A stretch of DNA of 47,289 bases from Holophaga sp. GTDB taxonomy: Bacteria; Acidobacteriota; Holophagae; Holophagales; Holophagaceae. The stretch is from positions 1 to 47,289 of the forward strand of contig JARLGP010000108.1 in the NCBI GenBank assembly GCA_031292735.1, written 5' to 3'. The notes under the pieces are model-generated. The model made no database searches. It saw nothing but the letters and a program-made list of their open reading frames with translations, and was not told the DNA's origin. The position numbers and the translations under genes are program-made. This document shows positions 34,806 to 43,006 of this stretch, in pieces; within the stretch, counting starts at the first letter, position 1, and each line of letters begins with the position of its first letter.

Positions 34806-35698
34806 GGCCGCCCTGGCGCCGTGGCCTCCCGCAGGATCCCCAGGAACGCCGCCAGCAGCGGCGAATCGTTCCGGGCCTTGTACACCGCGGCCACCTCGAT
34901 GAACAGCACCGGCGGGGCCAGGGCGACGAAGGCGACTCCGCTGTGCATCAGCTTGCGCGCCGTGGCAGGCACCAGGGAGACCCCGAACCCGGCCGCCACG
35001 AACCCGATCAGGCTCTGCAGCTCCCGGGCTTCCTGGGCCACCCGCGGGGTGAAACCGGCCTGGAAGCAGGACTGCAGCACCAGGTCCAGGCCGCCCAGGG
35101 CCTGGCTGCGGGGAACCACGATGAAGAGGTCGTTGCTGAGCGCCTTGAGCGGGATGCGCTTGCGCGCCGCCAGCGGATGTTCCGCCGGCAGCACCGCCAC
35201 CAGCTGGTCCCGGAAGAACGAGGTGACGGCCATCCCGGAATCGGCGATGGGGGTGCGCAGGAAGCCCACCTGGATCCGGTCCTCGCGCAGGGCCGCCAGC
35301 TGCTCTTCGGCGTTCATCTCCTGCAGGGTGATGGACACCGCCGGGAAGCGGGCCCGGTAGGCCCGCAGGATCCGGGGCAGGGTGTCCTGGTAGGCCACCG
35401 AGCTGATCATGGCGATGGCCAGACGGCCCGCCTCGCCCCGGCCCAGGCGCTGCACCCGGGCCACGGCCCCCTCCACCTGGCGCAGGATCTCCTGGGCCGA
35501 GGCCAGGAAGTCCCGGCCGGGCTCGGTGAGCGCCACCTGGCGCCGGGTCCGGTTCAGCAGCTGCACCCCCAGCTCCTGCTCCAGGCGCCGGATCTGCTGG
35601 CTCAGGGGCGGCTGGGCCATGTGCAGGCGGACCGCGGCCCGGCTGAAATGGAGCTCTTCCGCCACGGCGACGAAGTAACGCAGGAGCCGGAGTTCCAT
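34802..35698 (-). CDS. LysR-family transcriptional regulator
   Basis: A 298-residue LTTR. N-terminal winged HTH (MELRLLRYFVAVAEELHFSRAAVRLHMAQPPLSQQIRRLEQELG) is followed by the two-lobed effector domain; ...LAIAMISSVAYQDTLPRIL and GFVAAGFGVSLVPATA are typical strands. It is divergent from a DHA2-type exporter with a 115-nt gap that contains an LTTR-type inverted repeat over its own start codon. It probably controls the exporter and itself. The ligand is unknown. Its end overlaps the -35 of the metK promoter. Confidence 0.92.
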   Translation of the reverse strand: MELRLLRYFVAVAEELHFSRAAVRLHMAQPPLSQQIRRLEQELGVQLLNRTRRQVALTEPGRDFLASAQEILRQVEGAVARVQRLGRGEAGRLAIAMISSVAYQDTLPRILRAYRARFPAVSITLQEMNAEEQLAALREDRIQVGFLRTPIADSGMAVTSFFRDQLVAVLPAEHPLAARKRIPLKALSNDLFIVVPRSQALGGLDLVLQSCFQAGFTPRVAQEARELQSLIGFVAAGFGVSLVPATARKLMHSGVAFVALAPPVLFIEVAAVYKARNDSPLLAAFLGILREATAPGRP

Positions 35699-35719
35699 TG
35701 ATATCCTCTCGATATTAAT
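35697..35719. promoter_or_regulatory. LysR-type operator overlapping the lysR start
   Basis: ATTGATATC-N5-GATATTAAT: nine-base arms with one mismatch. It covers the lysR ATG and lies between divergent genes, as for an autorepressing LTTR. A further GATATT-like half-site lies at ~35732-35738. Confidence 0.6.
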
Positions 35720-35813
35720 GAGTGGTCAAATAGATATTTCCCACTCTATTAGGATCCGGAAACAATGAAAAGGGCTTCGCCTCGACGCCACGAACACTCG
35801 GCTAAGGTATCCC

Positions 35814-37421
35814 ATGCGTTTCAAGACCGGCCCCGGAACGGGCGACAACCTGACCCCGGCGCCGGACCCCAAACCCACGGCCAACCTGTGGATGATCGCC
35901 GCCTCGGTGATGATCGCCACCTTCATGGTGGTGCTGGACTCGTCGGTGGCCAACGTGGCGCTGCCGCACATCGCCGGGAACCTTTCCGCCGCCACCGACG
36001 AATCCACCTGGGTGCTCACCAGCTACCTGGTGTCCAACGCCATCATGCTGCCCGCCACCGGCTGGATCAGCCGGCGCATCGGCCGCAAGCGCCTGCTGAT
36101 GGGCTCCATCGTGATGTTCACCGGCGCCTCCATGCTGTGCGGGCTGGCCACCTCCATGCCGATGCTGATCGCCGCCCGGATCCTGCAGGGGGTGGGCGGC
36201 GGCGGCATGCTGCCCCTGTCCCAGGCCATCCTGCTGGAAAGCTTCCCGCCCCGCCAGCACGGCACCGCCATGGCGGTCTACGGCCTGGGCATCGTGGTGG
36301 CCCCGGTTGCAGGCCCGACCCTGGGCGGCTGGATCACCGACAGCTTCTCCTGGCGCTGGATCTTCCTCATCAACCTGCCGGTGGGCGTCCTGGCCCTGGC
36401 CATGGCCCGCCGGTACATCATCGACCCGCCCTACCTGAAGCAGGCCCAGGGCAGCATCGACATCATCGGCTTCGCCCTGATGGCCGTCTGGGTCGGCGCC
36501 CTGCAGCTGGTGCTGGACAAGGGGCAGGAGGCCGACTGGTTCGGCTCGGCCTGGATCTGCTGGCTGGCCGCGCTGGCCGTGGTGGCCCTGATCGCCTTCA
36601 TCTACCGGGAGTTCAACCACCGGGAGCCGATCGTGCAGCTGCGGGTGCTGGGCGACCGCAATTTCGGCGTGGGCACCCTGATCAACACCATCTACGGATC
36701 GGTGCTCTACGGCTTCACCGCCATGCTGCCGCTGTTCCTGCAGACCCTGATGGGCTATCCGGCCCTGGACAGCGGCCTGGCCGTGAGCCCGCGCGGCCTG
36801 GGCTCGATCATGGCGACGCTGGTCATGGGCACCCTGAGCAACTACGTGGACGGCCGGGTGCTGCTGGCCTTCGGCTTCAGCCTGCTGGGCATTTCGGCGC
36901 TGGTGCTGAGCCACATCAACCTGGAGATCTCCATGGTCTCGGTGATCCTGCCGAACCTGATGAACGGCTTTGCCACCGGCTGCATCTTCGTGCCGCTCAC
37001 CACCCTGACCATGGGCCGCCTGGCCAAGCAGGAGATCGGCAACGCCGCCGGCATCTACAACCTGATGCGCAACCTGGGCGGCAGCGTGGGGATCGCCGCC
37101 ATCATGAGCTTCCTGGTGCGCGGCACCCAGGTGCACCAGAACTACCTGGTGGCCAATGTCACCGCCGGCAACGCCGCGGTGACCCAGCGGATGGCCGGCC
37201 TGGAAGCCAAGCTGTTCTTTGCCGGCATGAGCCCGCATACGGCGCACCAGAAGGCGGTGGGGATGCTTTACGGGCTGGTCCAGCACCAGGCCTCCCTGGC
37301 CGCCTATGTGGACAATTTCAGGCTACTTGGCTGCCTGGCTCTACTGTGCGTGCCGCTCGCTTTCCTGTTCGTCAAAGTGCGCAAGCAGGTTGCCGGTGGC
37401 CACGAGGTGATCAGCGAGTAG
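35814..37421 (+). CDS. MFS exporter, DHA2 (EmrB/QacA) family
   Basis: A 535-residue inner-membrane transporter with about 14 hydrophobic helices. DHA2 signatures are LDSSVANVALPHIAGNL in helix 1, SYLVSNAIMLPATGWISRRIGRKRLL (motif A), and GLGIVVAPVAGPTLGGWI (motif C, typical of drug/H+ antiporters). It probably exports a toxic organic compound using the proton gradient. No EmrA- or TolC-like partner is adjacent, so it may act alone or with remote partners. The divergent LysR regulator is the likely controller. AAGG precedes the ATG at short distance. Confidence 0.9.
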   Translation: MRFKTGPGTGDNLTPAPDPKPTANLWMIAASVMIATFMVVLDSSVANVALPHIAGNLSAATDESTWVLTSYLVSNAIMLPATGWISRRIGRKRLLMGSIVMFTGASMLCGLATSMPMLIAARILQGVGGGGMLPLSQAILLESFPPRQHGTAMAVYGLGIVVAPVAGPTLGGWITDSFSWRWIFLINLPVGVLALAMARRYIIDPPYLKQAQGSIDIIGFALMAVWVGALQLVLDKGQEADWFGSAWICWLAALAVVALIAFIYREFNHREPIVQLRVLGDRNFGVGTLINTIYGSVLYGFTAMLPLFLQTLMGYPALDSGLAVSPRGLGSIMATLVMGTLSNYVDGRVLLAFGFSLLGISALVLSHINLEISMVSVILPNLMNGFATGCIFVPLTTLTMGRLAKQEIGNAAGIYNLMRNLGGSVGIAAIMSFLVRGTQVHQNYLVANVTAGNAAVTQRMAGLEAKLFFAGMSPHTAHQKAVGMLYGLVQHQASLAAYVDNFRLLGCLALLCVPLAFLFVKVRKQVAGGHEVISE

Positions 37422-37424
37422 AAT
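37419..37424 (+). promoter_or_regulatory. TAGAAT -10-like element for the kinase-like gene
   Basis: TAGAAT overlaps the MFS stop codon (TAG) in AGTAGAATGG context, ~39 nt before the TTG at 37463. Confidence 0.4.
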
Positions 37425-37462
37425 GGGGTCAAATCCCTTTTGGCACCTTTGTGGAGGCCGTG

Positions 37463-38104
37463 TTGAGCCTGCATCCCGCCATCACCATCTCCCGCAGCCT
37501 CGGCTGCGGTGGCACCGACGTGGGCTTCCGGACGGCCCGGAACCTGGGCTGGCACTTCTGCGACCGGCGCATCCTGCGCATGGCGGCGGAGGCCGTGGGC
37601 CAGTCCGTGGCCGGCCTGGCCGGGCAGGAGGAGCGGCACTGCGGGTTCATGGAACACATGATGAACGTGCTCGCCTTCGGCTCCCCCGAAGCGCCCTACA
37701 CGCCCCTGATGGATGTGCCCTTGTACAGCCGGGACCTGTTCCAGCTGCAGCGCAAGCTTATGCTCAAGATGGTGGAGCACGCGCCGTCGGTGATCGTCGG
37801 CCGCGGCGGGTTCGTCGCCCTGAAGGAGCTGCCGGACACGATCCATGTGAGCATCGACGCCGATCCGGCGTTCCGCGCCCAGTCCCTGGTGCAGCGCGGC
37901 AAGATGCCGGACCTCACCACTGCCCGCAGGGCCGTGGAGGTGTCCGACCGGGACCGGGCCGCCTTCATCCGCGACATCTCCGGCCTGGATTGGCACGATC
38001 CGCGCAATTTCCAGCTGGTGCTGGACGTTTCCCGGAGCGGGGTGGAGGCCTGCGTGCAGCGGATCGTGGCCGAGGCCCGACGGCGGTTCCCGCTGGCATC
38101 ATAA
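37463..38104 (+). CDS. Cytidylate-kinase-like family protein
   Basis: A 213-residue P-loop-type protein. The N terminus (ITISRSLGCGGTDVGFRTARNLGWHFCDRRIL) is the cytidylate-kinase-like (AAK/Cmk2) signature, with SRxxGxGG replacing a classical Walker A. IVGRGGFVALKEL and VHVSIDAD-type strands follow, and then VSDRDRAAFIRDI. These proteins are probable nucleotide kinases of unknown substrate; true Cmk lies in other operons. I chose the TTG at 37463, which has GGAGG 5 nt upstream; GTG at 37460 would be too close. Confidence 0.78.
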   Translation: MSLHPAITISRSLGCGGTDVGFRTARNLGWHFCDRRILRMAAEAVGQSVAGLAGQEERHCGFMEHMMNVLAFGSPEAPYTPLMDVPLYSRDLFQLQRKLMLKMVEHAPSVIVGRGGFVALKELPDTIHVSIDADPAFRAQSLVQRGKMPDLTTARRAVEVSDRDRAAFIRDISGLDWHDPRNFQLVLDVSRSGVEACVQRIVAEARRRFPLAS

Positions 38105-38158
38105 TAAAACCTTCAACATATTCGTACCGGGAATCGCCAAGTCATATACATTCGTTGT

Positions 38159-40324
38159 ATGAACAAACGGCAGGCGGAGGACAGGTTGCACGGCGCTGAG
38201 GCGGCTGGGACCGCGCCTGGGGACCGGGCCGCGTCGGTGGTGGCCATCGACGACGACCCCATGGTCCTGCTCATGACCGCCAGGACCCTCGAGGGCGCCG
38301 GCATGGTCTGCCGCACGGCCACCACCGGCGCGGCCGGGCTGCAGCTGATCCGGGAGGGCAAGCCGGACCTGGTGCTGCTGGACCTGGTGCTGGTGGGCGA
38401 GGACGGCTTCAGCATCTGCCGGGAGATCCGCCGCGCGTGGTCGGCCCAGCAGCTGCCGGTGGTGATGGTGACCGGCCTGGAGGACCTGGAGTCGATCAAC
38501 GCGGCCTACCTGGCCGGGGCCAACGATTTCCTCACCAAGCCGCTGCACTGGAAGCATCTGCCCCACCGGATCCGGCACATCCTGGCGGCGAACCGGGCCT
38601 TCAACGCGCTGCACGACAGCACCCGCACCCTGCGCTCGATCTTCGCGGTCCACCCGGACTCCATCTTCACCGTGGACCCCGAGGAGCGCGTCACCCTGGT
38701 CCATTCCGGCATCCACGGCGACGACACCGTCCTGCGCCCGCCGCTCGGCACCCTGGCCCAGCTGCTGCCCGAAGACCTGACGGAGCAGGTGCGGGAGTGT
38801 TGCCGGCAGGCCCTGGGCGCGCCGGCCGAGGTGTCCAGCCTGGACTTCGCCCATCCCTTCCAGGGCGAGCCGCGGTTCTGGGAGGCCCGGTTCATCGCCT
38901 CGTCCGAGGACCAGGTGCTGGTGATGGTGCGCGACATCACCCAGCGCAAGTCGTTCGAGCAGCAGATCCACCACCTGGCCTACCACGACATGCTCACCGG
39001 GCTCTGGAACCGCCACGCGTTCAGCTCCAGCCTGGAACGGGTGCTCGGCGAGGTCCAGCGCAGCGAGGGCACGCCCTATCCCCTGCAGGCCGCCGTCCTC
39101 TACCTGGATCTGGATAACTTCAAGCGGGTCAACGACACCCTGGGGCACGCGCTGGGCGACGCGCTGCTCAAGGTGGTGGCCGCCCGGATTTCCGAAGTCC
39201 TGCGTCCCAGCGACATGCTGGCCAGGGCCGAAACCGGCGACACGGACTCGGTGGCCCGCATCGGCGGCGACGAGTTCTGCGTGATCCTCAAGAGCCTGGC
39301 CAGTCCGGTGAATGCCGGGCGGGTGGCCCAGCGCATCCTGGAGGTGCTGCGCCAGCCCGTCCTCCTGGAAGGTCATGAGCTGGTGGTCACCCCGAGCATC
39401 GGCATCGCCTTGATCCCCCAGGACGGGGTGAACCCCGACACTCTGCTGAAGAACGCCGACCGGGCCATGTATGCGGCCAAGGAGAGCGGGCGCAACCGGT
39501 TCCAGTTCTTCGACCCCTCCATGAGCTCCCGCCTGCTGGAATGCTTCGCCCTGGAGGCGGGGATGCGCCGGGGCCTGGCCCGCGGGGCCTTCCACGTGTT
39601 CTTCCAGCCCCAGATCGACGCCCGGAGCCACACGGTGATGGGCATGGAGGCGCTGCTGCGCTGGGACGACCCGGAGATGGGCTCCATCTCCCCGACCCGG
39701 TTCATTCCGGTGGCCGAGGAGACCGGCCTGATCGTGGAGCTGGGCGAGTTCGTGTTCCGCGAGGCGCTCACCTTCACCCAGTCGCTGCTGGCCGAGGGGT
39801 TGCCGGCCATCCGGGTGGCGGTCAACCTGAGCAGTGTGCAGATGCTGGACCCGCAACTGATGCAGCGCATCGAGAACTGCATGCTGCTCACCGGCGCCAA
39901 CCCGCACAACCTGGAGGTGGAGGTCACCGAAAGCGTGCTGCTGGAGAGTTCCGGCCCGGCCCTGGCCACCCTCCGGCGCATGAAGGAGCTCGGCATCACC
40001 CTCGCCCTGGATGATTTCGGCACCGGCTTCAGCTCCCTGAGCTACCTGCACCAGTACCCCTTCGACATCATCAAGATCGACAAGTCGTTCATCCAGTCCC
40101 TGGCCGGCGAGGTGCAGAGCCGCAGCCTGGCCGCGGCCATCATCGCCATGGGCAAGAGCCTGGGCCTGGAGGTGATCGCCGAGGGGGTCGAGTACCTGGA
40201 GCAGGCCAACTTCCTGCTGGACCGCGGCTGCCACCAGGCCCAGGGCTTCCTCTACGGCCGGCCCATGAGCCCGGAGGGGTTCCGCGCCTACTACTGGGAA
40301 CAGGTGGGCGGGAAGCCGAATTAG
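38159..40324 (+). CDS. REC-PAS-GGDEF-EAL response regulator (c-di-GMP turnover)
   Basis: A 721-residue cytosolic regulator. The REC domain (~25-145) has D75 as phosphoacceptor (LVLLDLVLVGEDG) and the acidic DDD pair at 31-33. A PAS-like region (~155-265) is followed by GGDEF (~275-435) with an intact GGDEF (369-373). The EAL domain (~450-705) has E497-A-L, NLSS, DDFGTGFSSLSYLH and IDKSFI, so both catalytic sites look intact. An ~8-residue insertion (about AETGDTDS) sits just before RIGGDEF, where the RxxD inhibitory site would normally lie. A partner kinase could be the histidine kinase encoded at 44490. No Shine-Dalgarno is clear. Confidence 0.9.
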   Translation: MNKRQAEDRLHGAEAAGTAPGDRAASVVAIDDDPMVLLMTARTLEGAGMVCRTATTGAAGLQLIREGKPDLVLLDLVLVGEDGFSICREIRRAWSAQQLPVVMVTGLEDLESINAAYLAGANDFLTKPLHWKHLPHRIRHILAANRAFNALHDSTRTLRSIFAVHPDSIFTVDPEERVTLVHSGIHGDDTVLRPPLGTLAQLLPEDLTEQVRECCRQALGAPAEVSSLDFAHPFQGEPRFWEARFIASSEDQVLVMVRDITQRKSFEQQIHHLAYHDMLTGLWNRHAFSSSLERVLGEVQRSEGTPYPLQAAVLYLDLDNFKRVNDTLGHALGDALLKVVAARISEVLRPSDMLARAETGDTDSVARIGGDEFCVILKSLASPVNAGRVAQRILEVLRQPVLLEGHELVVTPSIGIALIPQDGVNPDTLLKNADRAMYAAKESGRNRFQFFDPSMSSRLLECFALEAGMRRGLARGAFHVFFQPQIDARSHTVMGMEALLRWDDPEMGSISPTRFIPVAEETGLIVELGEFVFREALTFTQSLLAEGLPAIRVAVNLSSVQMLDPQLMQRIENCMLLTGANPHNLEVEVTESVLLESSGPALATLRRMKELGITLALDDFGTGFSSLSYLHQYPFDIIKIDKSFIQSLAGEVQSRSLAAAIIAMGKSLGLEVIAEGVEYLEQANFLLDRGCHQAQGFLYGRPMSPEGFRAYYWEQVGGKPN

Positions 40325-40564
40325 CGCGACGTCGCCAGGCCTGGAAACGGCCGCATAGCGCCAAAATGAACGAGATACCCGCTCAAAATGAACGGAAAAA
40401 ACCGGCTGAAGGTGGAAAGGCCCGTGTGGGCCGTGGCCTTCCGTCTTGGATCGGATCTTGCTCATTCATCCACCTGGGGCGGCCTGGATCTGGACGCCAC
40501 CGCCGGGGCTTGGCTGTCACCGGGCCGGGCGCACAGGGTTCGCACACCAGGAGGGAAACCGCTC
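40325..40564. other. Upstream region of the encapsulin operon
   Basis: 240 bp with no supported gene. Its main feature is two direct repeats at 40362-40394. A long open frame from 40388 enters the ferritin gene, but its codons look non-native and the true ribosome site is at 40550-40556. Confidence 0.5.
40362..40394 (+). promoter_or_regulatory. Two direct repeats CAAAATGAACG spaced 22 bp
   Basis: The 11-mers at 40362-40372 and 40384-40394 are identical, with starts exactly 22 bp apart (two helical turns). AT-rich repeats in a GC-rich genome, ~170-200 nt before the encapsulated ferritin gene, suggest the binding site of a regulator. They do not look like a standard Fur box. Confidence 0.5.
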
Positions 40565-40927
40565 ATGAGCAGCGCAACCATTGAAACAGGCCTTTCCGGC
40601 GAGGCGCAGAACCTCCACCGGGCGCTGGCCAGCCTGCAGGAGGAACTGGAAGCCATCGATTACTACCACCAGCGGGTGGACGTGACCGACGACGAAACCC
40701 TGAAGGCCGTCCTGGCCCACAACCGCGACGACGAGATGGAGCATGCGGCAATGCTGCTGGAATGGCTGCGCCGGGCCATGCCCACGTTCGACCTCCAGCT
40801 GGGCAGGTTCCTGTTCCGCGCCGGCAGCCTCACCGCCCTCGCGGCGGCCAAGGAGCCCGCGCAGGCCCAGGGCACCGGTCTGGGATTGGGAAGTTTGCAG
40901 GGACTTGAAACGAAGGAGCCGTCATGA
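40565..40927 (+). CDS. Encapsulated ferritin-like protein (EncFtn) with cargo-targeting peptide
   Basis: A 120-residue two-helix ferritin-like protein closely resembling Rhodospirillum rubrum EncFtn. LHRALASLQEELEAIDYYHQR forms helix 1 and NRDDEMEHAAMLLEWLRR helix 2. The ferroxidase ligands correspond to E27, E57 and H60, with entry-site acids E26 and E29. The C-terminal tail (TGLGLGSLQGLE, 104-115) is the encapsulin docking peptide. It oxidises Fe(II) inside the shell encoded next, protecting the cell and storing iron. AGGAGG precedes the ATG, and the stop overlaps the encapsulin start (ATGA). The tryptophan beside the R. rubrum site is Tyr33 here. Confidence 0.93.
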   Translation: MSSATIETGLSGEAQNLHRALASLQEELEAIDYYHQRVDVTDDETLKAVLAHNRDDEMEHAAMLLEWLRRAMPTFDLQLGRFLFRAGSLTALAAAKEPAQAQGTGLGLGSLQGLETKEPS

Positions 40928-41751
40928 CCGACATTCTCAGGCGCGACCTGGCGCCCATCGCAACCGGGGCCTGGCAGCAGATCGAAAGCCAGAGCGCCCG
41001 CATCCTCAAGGGCAACCTGTCCGGGCGGAGGCTGGTGGATTTCTGCGGCCCCCACGGATGGGGCTTCGCCGCGGTGAACCTCGGCCGGCTGGACGTCGGC
41101 TTCGCCGAGACGCTGGACGGCGTGGGCTGGGGCCTGCGCAAGGTGCTTCCCCTGGTGGAAGTCCGGGTTCCCTTCAGCCTGGGGATCTGGACCCTGGACG
41201 ACGTGGAGCGCGGGGCGAAGAACCCGGATCTGGATGCCCTGACGGCGGCCGCGCACAAGACCGCGATGTTCGAGGAGACCGCCATCTACCACGGGTTCGC
41301 CGCCGCCGGGATCCGGGGCCTGCTTTCCGGCCCCAGCCACCCGCCGGTGCCCATGGGGGCGAACCGCGGCGGCCTGGTGGAATCCGTGGAACTGGCCCTG
41401 ATCGCCATCCAGGAGGCGGGGATCGGCGGCCCGTTCGCGCTGGTGCTGGGCACCGAACCGTACAAATGGCTTATGGCCGGTGAACCGAACGCCTACCCCC
41501 TGCGCAAGCGGATCGAGGCCCTGGTCTCCGGCGGCATCCACTGGAGTCCGGTCCTGCGGGGCGGCGTCGTGCTTTCGCGCCGGGGCGGCGATTTCGAGCT
41601 GACCGTGGGCCAGGACTTGGCCATCGGCTACAAGATGCACAACGCCCAGAACGTGGAGTTGTACTTCACCGAATCCTTCACCTTCCGGGTGCTGGAGCCG
41701 GCGGCCGCGGTGGGGCTGGAACTGCAGGACCAGGAGGAGGCACGGCCATGA
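40924..41751 (+). CDS. Family 1 encapsulin shell protein
   Basis: A 275-residue HK97-fold shell protein. Characteristic parts are the N-terminal [20 protein letters not shown] (cargo-binding helix), [21 protein letters not shown], and [23 protein letters not shown]. The C-terminal part has [31 protein letters not shown]. It self-assembles into an icosahedral compartment (~24 nm for T=1, by family precedent) and encloses EncFtn. It is coupled to both neighbours by ATGA. The shell length is normal, and no cargo other than EncFtn is evident. Confidence 0.95.
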   Translation: MTDILRRDLAPIATGAWQQIESQSARILKGNLSGRRLVDFCGPHGWGFAAVNLGRLDVGFAETLDGVGWGLRKVLPLVEVRVPFSLGIWTLDDVERGAKNPDLDALTAAAHKTAMFEETAIYHGFAAAGIRGLLSGPSHPPVPMGANRGGLVESVELALIAIQEAGIGGPFALVLGTEPYKWLMAGEPNAYPLRKRIEALVSGGIHWSPVLRGGVVLSRRGGDFELTVGQDLAIGYKMHNAQNVELYFTESFTFRVLEPAAAVGLELQDQEEARP

Positions 41752-42569
41752 GCAAGCTCACCACCCAGGACGGCACCAAGCTCTACTACAAGGATTGGGG
41801 GACCGGGCCCCCGGTGGTGTTCAGCCACGGCTGGCCGCTCACCGGCGACGCCTGGGAGGCGCAGATGGTCTTCCTGGCGGGCCGGGGTTACCGCTGCATC
41901 GCCCACGACCGCCGCGGCCACGGACGATCCAGCCAGCCGTCCCACGGCAACGACATGGACACCTATGCGGACGATCTGGCCGAGCTCCTGGCGGCGCTTG
42001 ACCTGAAGAACGTCAGCCTGGTGGGGCACTCCGCCGGCGGCGGGGAGGTCGCCCGCTACATCGGCCGGCACGGCTGCCAGCGGATCGCCAAGGCCGTGCT
42101 GGTGGGGGCGGTGGCGCCGCTCATGCTGCAGACCGAGGCCAACCCCGGCGGCCTGGCCATGGCGGTGTTCGACGGCATCCGGGCCGGCGTCGCCGCCGAC
42201 CGCTCCCAGTTCTTCCAGTTCCTGGCGACCACCTTCTTCGGGGCCAACCGGCCCGGGGCCAAGGTCAGCCAGGGGGTGCGCGACGCCTTCTGGCTCCAGG
42301 GCATGCAGGGCGGCCTCAAGAACCAGCTGGACTGCATCCAGGCCTTTTCCGAAACGGACTTCACCCAGGACCTGCGGCGCTTCGAGATCCCGACCCTGTT
42401 CCTGCACGGCGACGACGACCAGATCGTGCCGCTGGGCGCCTCGAGCCTGGCCGCGGTGGAGCTGGTGCCGGACGCCACCCTCAAGGTATATCCCGGCGGC
42501 TGCCACGGGCTCGCGGCCACCCGCGCGGACGAGCTCAACGAGGACCTGTTCGCCTTCATCAGCTCCTGA
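41748..42569 (+). CDS. Alpha/beta hydrolase (non-haem chloroperoxidase-like)
   Basis: A 273-residue alpha/beta hydrolase of the cofactor-free haloperoxidase/esterase group. [16 protein letters not shown] carries the oxyanion-hole [17 protein letters not shown] is typical, the nucleophile is Ser in VGHSAGGGE, Asp is in [11 protein letters not shown], and His is in [13 protein letters not shown]. Some members make peracids from H2O2 and acetate. It overlaps the encapsulin stop by ATGA. No cargo peptide is visible at its C terminus ([12 protein letters not shown]), so it is likely cytosolic and part of an oxidative-stress unit. Confidence 0.85.
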   Translation: MSKLTTQDGTKLYYKDWGTGPPVVFSHGWPLTGDAWEAQMVFLAGRGYRCIAHDRRGHGRSSQPSHGNDMDTYADDLAELLAALDLKNVSLVGHSAGGGEVARYIGRHGCQRIAKAVLVGAVAPLMLQTEANPGGLAMAVFDGIRAGVAADRSQFFQFLATTFFGANRPGAKVSQGVRDAFWLQGMQGGLKNQLDCIQAFSETDFTQDLRRFEIPTLFLHGDDDQIVPLGASSLAAVELVPDATLKVYPGGCHGLAATRADELNEDLFAFISS

Positions 42570-42592
42570 ACCCGCACGGGCCGAGGACTTCC

Positions 42593-43006
42593 ATGGACAA
42601 GACCGACAGGCGCCACCAGGCGATCCGGAGCGCGCTGACCCAGCGCCTTGGCCCCGGCACGGGCGCGCAGGCGGCCCTCGGCCTCTGGCGCGACCTGGCC
42701 CTTTGCCTCGCGCCGATGATCGGCACCGGGGGGTTCGACGCCCTGTTCCTCCGCTCCCTGCACCTGACCCTTCCGGCCTTTCCCTGGCTGGCCGGGGAAC
42801 CGGCGGAACGCCCGGTCTCCCTGGCCGGCCTGCGGGCACGCCTGGAGTCCAGCGATCCGGATGCGGCCGCCGAAGCGAGCCTGGCCATGCTGGTGACCTT
42901 CACCGACCTGCTGGCCATCATGATCGGGCAATCCTTGACCGACCGGTTGCTGGACCCGGTGTGGGCGCCCCCGGCGCCCGCGTCCAGCCAGGAGACCGCC
43001 CCATGA
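42593..43006 (+). CDS. Unknown helical protein upstream of KaiC-like ATPase (137 aa)
   Basis: An all-helical, mildly hydrophobic protein with no signal peptide. A central Ala/Leu-rich part (ALGLWRDLALCLAPMIGTGG) and a second helical segment (SLAMLVTFTDLLAIMIGQSL) precede a Pro/Ala tail. It may be a small regulator or partner for the KaiC-like ATPase, whose ATG overlaps its stop (ATGA). GAGGA precedes the ATG, 23 nt after the hydrolase stop. I do not recognise it as KaiB. Confidence 0.7.
   Translation: MDKTDRRHQAIRSALTQRLGPGTGAQAALGLWRDLALCLAPMIGTGGFDALFLRSLHLTLPAFPWLAGEPAERPVSLAGLRARLESSDPDAAAEASLAMLVTFTDLLAIMIGQSLTDRLLDPVWAPPAPASSQETAP

Noticed and set aside
40388..40564. Longer start for the encapsulated ferritin
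   Set aside because: It would add ~59 unrelated residues; the ATG at 40565 has AGGAGG and begins at the family N terminus.
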